A stretch of 64,000 bases of DNA from JACJYM01 sp965230495 (GTDB lineage: Bacteria; Bacteroidota; Bacteroidia; Chitinophagales; Saprospiraceae): contig CBDDLC010000002.1 of assembly GCA_965230495.1 (NCBI GenBank), positions 186,001-250,000 of the forward strand, given 5' to 3'. The notes beneath the pieces were generated by a model. That model saw only the letters and a list, made by a program, of their open reading frames with translations, searched no databases and was not told the DNA's origin. Positions 43,063 through 52,400 of this stretch are shown in pieces. The position numbers and the translations under genes are program-made. Numbering within the stretch: position 1 is the first letter of the stretch; each line of letters opens with the position of its first letter.

Positions 43063-45675
43063 CTATGGGATAAAAATCTTTTTAGTAATTATGTCGCCAT
43101 TATGTTTGACCGAGACGAAAATAAGTCTTGAATTATATCTGGACAGATTCAAAGTTCCATTACCAGAAATTTGAACGGTCTCAAGTAATTGTCCTGTTGA
43201 ATTATAAATGGAAAGCAAGCTTTTATCTTGAAAACCATCGTACATAAGATTTTGACCATAAAGGTCCATTCTAATATAGTTATCTCTTCTTAAGTCGATC
43301 ACATTAGAAAGGGTAAAAGTGCCATCGTAATCATATTGCTTAAGACGATAGTAACATAAGGAGGAAGTAAATGAATCGTCAATATACTCGTATTCATGGT
43401 TATCAAAGCTCGTTCCATGGCCATTTATGCTTCCTATTTTTTCGAAATTAAATCCATCATAACTTCTTTGAATTTCAAAATGAGAGTTATTGATTTCTGA
43501 GGCAGTAATCCAAGATAATATATTATGATTCTTCTTGTTAGCTCCTCTGAAACTAATTAATTCAACCGGCATAGCTGGTTGACATTCCACTCCTGTAGTC
43601 ACACCACCAAAACTCAGATGCTCACTATCCGCATTATCACAAAAATCATCGTCTCCAACAACAATCAGAACACATCTAATTCCTGAAGTAGTAGCACTTA
43701 TGAAATGTGTTAATTCATTACCACAACCACTGTTTGTTTGAGTAGATCCGCATGCAGATTCGGTAGAAGTTCCTGAAACATCAATGGGTGTATAGCCGAT
43801 TATATTGTCGCTGGCGTCCAGAAGATATACCTCAGCTGGTGTCCCTAAACTTGAGCTTTCCAGATCTCCAACAAAAACGCCAAAAGTAACTACATCTACT
43901 CCAAAACAAATATAAACAGCATTTCTTCGTTCATCTCCACTGTCATAGGTTCCGGGCGTTTCGGTATAATGTGTAGTAAACAAATTCGTAGGTTTCGGAG
44001 AACCTGATTGCATTGTTCCTGCAGAAGAACAACCCGTTCCTGAACCTATACTTGCATCCGTCGTTATCCAATCCGCTTGATTGGCAGGATCACAAGGATT
44101 TACTGAGACCATTTGAAAGGTAGCTGAAACTGAATTGCCTGCAGGATCGAATAAACCAGTAATGGTGCCACTAAGATTATCACCGTTACAACTAACCTCA
44201 CCGTAAGCAGGAATTGCAGTTTCTCCTGGATCACAACTTGTTGTCATTGCATTATGATAATCATCTCCAGCTGTCTCGGCATCTGCCTCTGAGCTTATAT
44301 CAGTAGTTATATCAAAAAGCCCGGGAGTCTGCAAAATAGCTCCCCCGCATCCTCCAGAACAGCCTACTCCATTAGTATCTCCTGGAGAGCCTGCACAATT
44401 ATCTGAAATGGTCCAATTGGTTATACCATCTTGATTATCATCCGTTAAATTATTGAGCTCCCATGTACCGTCTTCCATTATGTCATCAGGATCAAAAGTT
44501 ACTTCGTCTACTGTGATACCGCCGGCATTTTGCAAAGTTATTGTTTCAGAGCCTCCCGAGTTGTTGAGATTACTTCCAATAGAGGTAGCATCAAAATCTG
44601 GAACAAATGGACAAGCATTCTGCCATCCAAAAAGTTGATTTCCAGCATCTGCTACAGAAATAACTATGCATGAAGAAGCTCCTATTGAGGATGATGTGGG
44701 GAAGGTGAATGGTCCGTCACCAAAGTCAATTGTCCAATCCGAAATATCTACGGAGGACGTTTCATTGTTGCAGATTTCCACCCATTCTTCATCGGAACCG
44801 TTACTGTTGTTTTCTATTTCATTAATCACGACCATTAAAATCGGATCACATTGAGCGGAATTAACGGTTCCGGAAATGGATTCACCATCGCAATCACCTC
44901 CGTTTAGCACAACATCCCAGTTATCTCCTTCCATGAGTCCTGTTAAGGTAATAGTACCATCACTTACCGTAGCAGGGTCGTCACCACCAATGGAACCTGA
45001 AGATGTCGTTGTCACAGAAGTGATATCAGCATCAACACCGATATAATCTACACTTACAGTTACCCCGTCATTATCATTTCCTGAGGTATTAGTAAGACAC
45101 GTATAGGTGAAGTCCGAGAATGTAACTTCGCAAGGACAATCATTTATTGCTCCAGGTGTATCATTACTTACTTCTACATAAGTGCCTGCACAATAGGATA
45201 CAGAACCCCCCGAAGGATAACCTCCTGTAGACCCCAAAGCAGTAGAGGATTCTCCTGCAGCACAGCCTTCTCCAGAGTTTGCAGTAACCGGATTAGTGGT
45301 ATGAAAAAATTGAATTACACCTGAAGGTCCGCAGAAAGCAACGGCATCATTATTTTCAAATGATTGCAAAAGATGGTATAGGGTACCTCCTGCTACTGCG
45401 GTAGCGGTGAAACCATCCAATGTATGAGTACCTTGTTCATCACCAGCACTTGTTCCTGTTGTTTCATATTCAACTATAGAATATTGACTTAAATCAGCAG
45501 GTTGGGGATCTGCAATAAATACCTCGATAAACTCTCCGGAATCAGAACCGCTTTCATCAAAGTCCCACTCGTTTATTCTTTCTGTTTGAGCTGAAGCAGT
45601 AATAGCAAATACGGAGATAATTAAAAATGTAAGTGCCTGAAGTTTGTTTAATAATCTCATTGGTTGGTTGTTCAA
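43063..45675 (-). CDS. Large lamin-tail-domain T9SS type A cargo
   Basis: The 870-residue exported protein has a signal peptide (LQALTFLIISVFAITASAQT). There are two lamin-tail-like segments, one near residues 33-125 (NEWDFDESGSDSGEFIEVFI) and one near 280-400 (VVINEIENNSNGSDEEWVEI, then ADAGNQLFGWQNACP). A middle region rich in Gly, Ser and Cys resembles secreted surface proteins. The same fibronectin-like module as its neighbour follows (MPVELISFRGANKKNHNILS, EINNSHFEIQRSYDGFNFE), then a type A sorting domain (LLSIYNSTGQLLETVQISG). The start at 45675 could instead be the ATG five codons later. No enzyme motif is seen. Confidence 0.85.
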   Translation of the reverse strand: MNNQPMRLLNKLQALTFLIISVFAITASAQTERINEWDFDESGSDSGEFIEVFIADPQPADLSQYSIVEYETTGTSAGDEQGTHTLDGFTATAVAGGTLYHLLQSFENNDAVAFCGPSGVIQFFHTTNPVTANSGEGCAAGESSTALGSTGGYPSGGSVSYCAGTYVEVSNDTPGAINDCPCEVTFSDFTYTCLTNTSGNDNDGVTVSVDYIGVDADITSVTTTSSGSIGGDDPATVSDGTITLTGLMEGDNWDVVLNGGDCDGESISGTVNSAQCDPILMVVINEIENNSNGSDEEWVEICNNETSSVDISDWTIDFGDGPFTFPTSSSIGASSCIVISVADAGNQLFGWQNACPFVPDFDATSIGSNLNNSGGSETITLQNAGGITVDEVTFDPDDIMEDGTWELNNLTDDNQDGITNWTISDNCAGSPGDTNGVGCSGGCGGAILQTPGLFDITTDISSEADAETAGDDYHNAMTTSCDPGETAIPAYGEVSCNGDNLSGTITGLFDPAGNSVSATFQMVSVNPCDPANQADWITTDASIGSGTGCSSAGTMQSGSPKPTNLFTTHYTETPGTYDSGDERRNAVYICFGVDVVTFGVFVGDLESSSLGTPAEVYLLDASDNIIGYTPIDVSGTSTESACGSTQTNSGCGNELTHFISATTSGIRCVLIVVGDDDFCDNADSEHLSFGGVTTGVECQPAMPVELISFRGANKKNHNILSWITASEINNSHFEIQRSYDGFNFEKIGSINGHGTSFDNHEYEYIDDSFTSSLCYYRLKQYDYDGTFTLSNVIDLRRDNYIRMDLYGQNLMYDGFQDKSLLSIYNSTGQLLETVQISGNGTLNLSRYNSRLIFVSVKHNGDIITKKIFIP

Positions 45676-45812
45676 TTTTTTCGAAAAAAAATTGGTTTCT
45701 CAAGGTTCAGACTGCAATTTATATAGTTAGGGGCAATAACGTACCTTCAAAAATAAAGAAAATATAGGATAATCTTAAATATTAATGGACACTTTACAAT
45801 TACTTAATATAG

Positions 45813-46727
45813 CTACGAATTTTGAATGGTATAACCAATAAAATATGCGTATAGAACAACTAACATAGCTCCTTCCCATCTTGATATTTTTCTTGTTAAA
45901 CAAATCATTCCGAATAAAATTGTTACAATGATCATAAAAGGAAGATCGTAAACTATAGCCTTTTCTTCAATAGTTATATCTCCAAAAAAACGAGGTATGG
46001 CCATTACCGCATAAGTGTTGAAAATATTAGAACCCAAAACATTACCTACGGCGATTGAAGTTTTTCCTTTTTTAGCAGCATTAACACTTACCACCAGCTC
46101 AGGTAGAGAAGTACCCAGAGCAAGCAGAATCAGAGAAACTGTATAAGGATTAATCTCAGCAGCAACTGCCAATTTATCGATATAAATAAGGGTGTAATGT
46201 GAGCCATAGTATACAAAAATTGCACCTAAAATAAGATGAATCCAGGTCTTTAAATCTATTCTGCTCTGTTTGCCTCTTTTGTCGTCTCCTTTAAACGAAT
46301 TAATTAAGAAAATAGCCAATGCAAAAACGAAAAGAATAGCTTCAAAAACTGATAAATGTAAATCGGATATAGTCATATATAGGAAAAAAGCCGACGCAAA
46401 TAATAATGGCATATCAATATCCATTACATCAAAATCCAATAGTATTTTTTTACTTGCAAAAGCAGTAACTCCAAGCACCAGAAGAATATTGGTGATGTTG
46501 GAACCGACGACATTTCCTAGTATTATTTCACTGTTTCCACTAAAAATAGAAGTAATACTTGTAGCCAGTTCGGGAAGGCTTGTGCCGAAAGCTACAATTG
46601 TAACTCCAATGATGAAAGAAGGAATTCCGAACGATAAACCTATTTTTTCCGCTGCATCTACAAATTTATCAGCAGCAATAAGTAGAACGGTTAAACTTAC
46701 AATAAATAGTAAAATATATGTCAACAA
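45813..46727 (-). CDS. Calcium/sodium antiporter (CaCA family)
   Basis: The 304-residue inner-membrane protein has about ten membrane helices in two inverted halves. Each half carries the ion-binding alpha repeat: GTSLPELATSITSIFSGN with NVVGSNITNILLVLG, and GTSLPELVVSVNAAKKGK with NVLGSNIFNTYAVM. This is the YrbG-like branch of the Ca2+:cation antiporter superfamily, exchanging Na+ or H+ for Ca2+. It is monocistronic and divergent from tatC. Calcium handling is of interest beside the Asp-rich adhesins, but a link is not shown by the sequence. Confidence 0.93.
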   Translation of the reverse strand: MLTYILLFIVSLTVLLIAADKFVDAAEKIGLSFGIPSFIIGVTIVAFGTSLPELATSITSIFSGNSEIILGNVVGSNITNILLVLGVTAFASKKILLDFDVMDIDMPLLFASAFFLYMTISDLHLSVFEAILFVFALAIFLINSFKGDDKRGKQSRIDLKTWIHLILGAIFVYYGSHYTLIYIDKLAVAAEINPYTVSLILLALGTSLPELVVSVNAAKKGKTSIAVGNVLGSNIFNTYAVMAIPRFFGDITIEEKAIVYDLPFMIIVTILFGMICLTRKISRWEGAMLVVLYAYFIGYTIQNS

Positions 46728-46847
46728 TGTAATAATGTTTTAAAAAGCAAATGTATTAAATATATACAAATTTTGTTATGTAAACTTAACAAGTAAGTAG
46801 TGACATTATATTAGAAGAAATAGACTAGTTAATATCATTGCGTGAAT

Positions 46848-46855
46848 TATCTTTG
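46848..46855 (+). promoter_or_regulatory. -7 element immediately before tatC start
   Basis: TATCTTTG fits TAnnTTTG, and only seven bases (TACCCTT) separate it from the preferred tatC ATG at 46863. A leaderless or near-leaderless transcript is suggested. No TTTG at -33. Confidence 0.5.
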
Positions 46856-46862
46856 TACCCTT

Positions 46863-47672
46863 ATGTCCAAGGAAATTAAAAAGAACGAGACAACCGAAGA
46901 GACTGAAATGGGTTTTTTCGAGCATTTGGAAATATTGCGATGGCACATTCTAAGGGCTGTAGCCTCAATAATGGTAATGGCAATAATTCTATTTATAGCG
47001 AAAGATTTTGTTTTTCAGGAGGTAATTTTTGCACCTAAACACGATGATTTCCTAACGTATAGATTTTTTTGTAGTATTTCTGAAGCCACATGCCTTACTC
47101 CGCCTGAGTTGGAGTTGCGAGCTATTGAATTGGGAGAGCAATTTTTTGTACATATCAAAGTCGCTATATGGCTTGGATTTACCTTGGCTTTTCCCTATGT
47201 GTTTTGGGAGTTTTGGAGGTTTGTAAAACCTGGACTATACCCTAAAGAGAAGAAGGCTGCAAGGGGCTTGGTATTTATTTGTTCTATGCTTTTTGTTTTA
47301 GGTGTTTTATTTGGATACTATGTGGTTAGTCCTGTTGCTATCACCTGGCTTGGTAACTATTCAGTTGGGGTGGATACTGTAAACAATCCTTCCTTATCCT
47401 CCTATGTGAATTATCTGACTATGTTTACCATTCCTTCTGGAATAATGTTTGAACTTCCGGTGTTGATATACTTTTTGGCAAAGGTGGGTTTGGTGAGTTC
47501 GATTTTTCTTCGCAAGTATAGAAAACATGCGATGATAGTTGTACTTATCTTGGCAGCTCTCATTACCCCTCCTGATGTGGTAACTCAATTGTTAATTGGT
47601 ATTCCGGTTATTTTTCTCTACGAAATTGGGATTATGGTTTGTAAAAGGGTCGAAAAACAAAACCAAGTGTAG
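46863..47672 (+). CDS. tatC: Twin-arginine translocase subunit TatC
   Basis: TatC is the six-helix receptor of the Tat system that recognises twin-arginine signal peptides and exports folded proteins. From ATG 46863 it has 269 residues. ETEMGFFEHLEILRWHILRA carries the conserved HLxELRxR-like N-terminal motif. FVKPGLYPKEKKAARGLVFI includes the FxxPGLxxxEr motif. The GTG at 46842 would add seven residues but lies upstream of the TATCTTTG element, so it is rejected. TatA and TatB are not in the window. A small membrane protein gene follows after two bases. Confidence 0.95.
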   Translation: MSKEIKKNETTEETEMGFFEHLEILRWHILRAVASIMVMAIILFIAKDFVFQEVIFAPKHDDFLTYRFFCSISEATCLTPPELELRAIELGEQFFVHIKVAIWLGFTLAFPYVFWEFWRFVKPGLYPKEKKAARGLVFICSMLFVLGVLFGYYVVSPVAITWLGNYSVGVDTVNNPSLSSYVNYLTMFTIPSGIMFELPVLIYFLAKVGLVSSIFLRKYRKHAMIVVLILAALITPPDVVTQLLIGIPVIFLYEIGIMVCKRVEKQNQV

Positions 47673-47674
47673 TT

Positions 47675-48127
47675 ATGCAAAGGGTATCGTCTAATAGTAC
47701 AATCATTCTTAAGATTTTTGTTCCTACAATTTGGGCTACATTTTTCCTTACATTTTCAATAGCTCTTTTAATAAACGACCCTCAAGATTTACATGGTATA
47801 TTGTCTCATCCTATGTTCCGATGGTATTTTATAGGATTCGTGATAATATTCTTTTTATTGATGTATTTGACCGTTATAAGGCTTAAAAGGGTGGAGCTGG
47901 CAAAGGAGGGAATATATGTTTCCAATTATTTCAAAACATACAGATACGATTATAAGGATTTGAAAGAAATTAAGTTGTCGAACTTTGGGTTGTTTACTTT
48001 GGCAAGGTTTAAAATGATGAGCAAAACCAAAATGGGAAAGACAATTCCGGTTTTGCTCAAGCGTAGGTACTTCGAAGAATTTGTTTTATCTTATCCTGAA
48101 GTTTTTGCTAATAAACTCAGAGATTAG
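47675..48127 (+). CDS. Small membrane protein, possibly PH-like domain
   Basis: The 150-residue protein has two membrane segments (about residues 11-30 and 48-66, FIGFVIIFFLLMYLTVI). A C-terminal soluble part follows, with strands RVELAKEGIYVSNYFKTYRY, DLKEIKLSNFG and RFKMMSKTKMGKTIPVLLK. The order of two helices then a small beta domain resembles bacterial PH-domain (bPH) membrane proteins, but I cannot identify it firmly. It begins two bases after tatC and is convergent with the lipoprotein gene at 48128, leaving no gap between the stop codons. Confidence 0.6.
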   Translation: MQRVSSNSTIILKIFVPTIWATFFLTFSIALLINDPQDLHGILSHPMFRWYFIGFVIIFFLLMYLTVIRLKRVELAKEGIYVSNYFKTYRYDYKDLKEIKLSNFGLFTLARFKMMSKTKMGKTIPVLLKRRYFEEFVLSYPEVFANKLRD

Positions 48128-49273
48128 CTAAATATTGAAGTCGAATTTATCGATTTCATCAAATACTTTTACCTGAAATACTTCAATCATAGTCATTAGC
48201 ATTTCTTCGTCAGAAGGAAAACTTTCGCAACTTGAATCCAATATTATGTCTACTGCTCTTTCATCGCCATCAAAACTATTTGAATAACCTTCAAAAATCT
48301 CATAAATGTCAATGGGGTGAACGTATACTACTGCATCATTTCTACTATCAATAAACTTTATTCTTGACTTAAGATGAGCCTCTTTTTTTCTAAATGTTTC
48401 AGAGATATTCGCTTTAACAGTTATTGTTTTATTTTCACTGACGCTTGTTTTCGTTGAGTCTTGACTTTCTTTAACTTCCCATTTTTCTTCTTGTACTTGG
48501 ATCTGTTTTGAAGAAGAATATGACTTTGTGTGCTGATTGTTGTCACTAATCCAAATGTCATTCAATTCTATAATAACGTGATAATCGATATTTACGTCTT
48601 CTTCACTATAATATTCAAAGTCCAACCATTTTTTATCTAGTTTGAAAAAGGGCCAAGAGATCATCTCTTCCTCTAATGTCCAAGATTCAAAGGATCGAAT
48701 ATTGTTGTTGTGTTCTACTGAGACAAACGTAGAGCCTTTATTCAATGCTTTTTCGAATAGATAGTCTATATCTTTAACATTTTCATTGTAATACAAAGCT
48801 TGCTCAAGATGAAGGTATGCCTGTCGAGCTTTAACCTTACTATTATGTGTCAATAGTTCCTTAGCCTCTGTATAATGATATCGAAAGGCTTTATCGGCAT
48901 ATTCAATTAAATCCTCGTTGTAATTAACTAACTTAAAATGTGGTTTATAACCATTTTTGCCAACTAAAGGCAATAGAGGCTCTATGATAAATTGCCTTTT
49001 TTGCATTTTGGAATAGATCGCATAAATCTCGTCGTAGTCTCTAGATTCATTCTTTTCTTTTAAGAATTCTATCCGGTTGAAATCTCGTTTAGTTGCCTTG
49101 ACAAACGCATTTTCCAATGAAACTAAGTGTTCGTCTTTTTTATTCTTTTTACCTGCTATTTTGTTCACTAGTAACGAAATGGCTTCATCGTAATTTCCTT
49201 TTTCGATAAGTTTGTCAACCGACCGACAAGAGATAAATAAGGAAATAATAAGTATAAAGTAAAGTGCTTTCAT
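48128..49273 (-). CDS. Lipoprotein with helical repeats, unknown function
   Basis: The 381-residue protein begins with a lipoprotein-like signal (ALYFILIISLFISC, Cys16 followed by RS). The next part, DKLIEKGNYDEAISLLVNKI, resembles a tetratricopeptide start. Later segments AKELLTHNSKVKARQAYLHL and QALYYNENVKDIDYLFEKAL continue as helices. The C-terminal half is beta-like with DVNIDYHVIIELNDIWISDN and a long charged stretch. I do not recognise a known family. It is monocistronic, located between the tatC pair and the giant adhesin gene on the same strand as the latter, 133 bases after its end. A periplasmic or outer-membrane anchoring role is only a guess. Confidence 0.6.
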   Translation of the reverse strand: MKALYFILIISLFISCRSVDKLIEKGNYDEAISLLVNKIAGKKNKKDEHLVSLENAFVKATKRDFNRIEFLKEKNESRDYDEIYAIYSKMQKRQFIIEPLLPLVGKNGYKPHFKLVNYNEDLIEYADKAFRYHYTEAKELLTHNSKVKARQAYLHLEQALYYNENVKDIDYLFEKALNKGSTFVSVEHNNNIRSFESWTLEEEMISWPFFKLDKKWLDFEYYSEEDVNIDYHVIIELNDIWISDNNQHTKSYSSSKQIQVQEEKWEVKESQDSTKTSVSENKTITVKANISETFRKKEAHLKSRIKFIDSRNDAVVYVHPIDIYEIFEGYSNSFDGDERAVDIILDSSCESFPSDEEMLMTMIEVFQVKVFDEIDKFDFNI

Positions 49274-49351
49274 AAGGTTTAGTTTATAACCTTATATCGT
49301 AATGACCCCTTCAGAGGTTAATTTATTTTTTCAAATTATAATATAATTAAC

Positions 49352-49385
49352 AAAAAAAGGCTACCTCACTCTCTGAGATAGCCTT
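49352..49385 (-). terminator. Intrinsic terminator of the giant adhesin gene
   Basis: AAGGCTATCTCA and TGAGGTAGCCTT (minus strand, 49385-49374 and 49368-49357) form a 12-base-pair stem with one wobble and a GAGAG loop, followed by seven T. A strong terminator just past the 3427-residue gene. Confidence 0.88.
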
Positions 49386-49406
49386 ATTAAATGAACTATT
49401 GTACTA

Positions 49407-52400
49407 TTATCTTATAACCACAAATTTGTGGAACATTGTCGTTTGATCTACATCCAATTTCATCACATATGATCCAGGGCTTAGATCATTAATATCGTAT
49501 TGAATAGTATTATTAGAATAATATACACTTTCTGATCTAACCAATCTTCCTAAATCGTCTACTATAGACACTTGAACATTTCCTTCATAATTGGAAACAA
49601 TATCTAAATTGATATAGTGTCTTGCAGGATTAGGATATATGGAAGAAACCGTAGTGGCATCTCTATTGACTACTATTGAGATTATATCCGTAAACTCGAA
49701 GTTTCCATTATAATCAACTTGTTTTAATCTGTAGTAGTAAATACCATCTTTATCAATGTCGCTATCCGGTAGATTGTAAACTTGAAGTGTATTAGAATTT
49801 CCTTGTCCTTCCACCTCGTCAATAACAACCCAATTTCCATCTTCGAACTTTCTAAATACCTTGAAATAGTCATTGTTAACTTCTGAAACAGTTGCCCATT
49901 CAAGTTTGTTTACATCTTCCTTACTATCATAATGACCTCTGAAGTATTCGTATTCAACTGGTAATACGGATTCTAATATTTCTACGAAATTATTATCCTC
50001 GTCATCTTCTCCTAATGTTAGTACTACATTGATAATATCATCAGTATTGAGTATACCATCTGTAGGATCACCATCATTACTTTCATCACCATCATATACA
50101 TCAAGGTACTCAGGATTAATTTCTGTTTCAGGTTGTTCTACGATCGTATAATTACCTGGTAACAAGTCAACAAATTCATAGAAACCATTTCCATCTGTCC
50201 TTGCGGTACCAACTGGATTATTATTCTCATCTAGGAGTGTCAATTGAATACCAACAATTGGTGTATCACCATCACCATCACCGTCGCTATCTTCCCATAC
50301 ATATCCTGATATAGTTCCTACAGGAGTAACTGTTGCATCATCGGCATCATCTTCGTCGTCTGGATCTTCCGTATCGTTAGGGTCACCATCATCTTGGCTA
50401 CCTATGTTTCCGTCACCATCAGTATCTGGTCCATTATCTGGAGTAGAATCAGTATCTGTTTCATTCACATCTGTTATTTCTGCAATGTTGGTGTAATCAC
50501 CGTTTGCTAAAACAGTAGCTGTAATCTGCAGTGAAGTAGAAGCACCATCTGCCAAGTTGCCAATATTCCATATACCTGTGTTAGGATTATAAGTATTTGG
50601 CGTAGCTGATACGAAAGAGAAACCAGAAGGTAAATTATCAGTTACTTGCACACCAGTAGCATCAGAAGGACCTTCATTAGTTACTGTGATAGTAAATGTT
50701 ACATTATCACCGATAGAAGGTAGTCCATCGTTTACTACTTTAATCAAGTTAAGGTCAACTTCCGGGATAAAACCAAAATCTACGGTCATATCACCATCAT
50801 CATCATTGGCATTATCTTGATTACCACCAGTTCCTGGCTCGTTAGTTGTTTCTCCATTAGGCGTCAAGGTAATAACCGGAGAAATTACCGCAGTACCAGA
50901 ACCACCAGGTTGATCACCATTATCATCATTATCCTGACCATTGTCATTCATGTCTGTGTTAGGCGAACTAGTAGGATAATCTTCAGGCGTATTAGGTATT
51001 CTCACTTGATAATCACCAGGAGCAAGCCCATCGAAGAAGTAGTTACCATCAGCATCAGTTACATCGGTATCAATCACGTCCCCATTATCATCTAATAATT
51101 GGACAGTTATTCCAGGTATCCCTTCTTCACCAGCATCCAACATTCCATTGCTATTTGAATCTAAGAAAACCGTAGATCCAATACTTCCCACTGCTTGAGG
51201 GATAACAAAGGCGTCATCTCCATCATCTTCGTCATCAGGATCAAAAGTACTATCAGGATCTTGGCTACCAATATCACCATCGCCGTCAGTATCTGCACCA
51301 TTTCCAGGTGTAGAGTCAGTATCTGGTTCATTAGTACTGGTAATTTCAGCTATATTAATATAATCGTTAACACCTGTTACAGTAGCAGTTATCTGCAGTG
51401 AAGTAGAAGCACCATCTGCAAGATTACCGATGTTCCAAATACCAGTAGTATTGTTATAAACACCAGCAGGCGAAGCAGATACGAAAGTATAGCCAGAAGG
51501 TAAGTTATCAGTTACTTGTACACCTGTAGCATCAGAAGGACCTTCATTAGTTACAGTAATAGTAAATGTTACATTTTCACCAATGTTTACTAAACTTTGA
51601 TCAACAATCTTAATCAAGTTAAGGTCAACTTCCGGGATAAAACCAAAGTCTACGGTCATATCGCCATCATTATCGTTAGCGTCATCTTGATCACCACCAG
51701 TTCCTGGTTCGTTAGTAGTTTCTCCATTAGGTGTCAAGGTAATAACCGGAGAAATTACCGCAGTACCAGAACCACCGGGTTGGTCACCATTATCATCATT
51801 ATCTTCACTATTATCATTAGTATCTGTGTTAGAAGAACTAGTAGGATAATCTTCAGGAGCATTAGGTATTCTCACTTGATAATCACCAGGAGCAAGCCCA
51901 TCGAAGAAGTAATTACCATCAGCATCAGTCACATCGGTATCAATTACGTCCCCATTATCATCTAATAGTTGAACAGTTACCCCTTGAATACCTTCTTCAC
52001 CAGCATCTAGGATACCATTATCATTATAATCTAAGAAGACAGTAGAACCGATACTACCTACGGATTGAGGTTGCACAACAGCGTCGTCCGCATCGTCTTC
52101 ATCATCAGGATCTTCCGTATCATTAGGATCACCGTCATCCTGACTACCGATATTTCCATCACCATCCGTATCTGGTCCATTATCAGGAGTAGAGTCAGTA
52201 TCTGGTTCGTTAGTATTAGTAATTTCTGCTATGTTAGTGTAATCACCAGTGGCAAGAACAGTAGCAGTTATCTGTAGTGAAGTAGAAGCACCATCTGCAA
52301 GATTACCGATGTTCCAAATACCAGTAGTATTGTTATAAACACCAGCAGGCGAAGCAGATACGAAAGTATAGCCAGAAGGTAAATTATCAGTTACTTGAAC

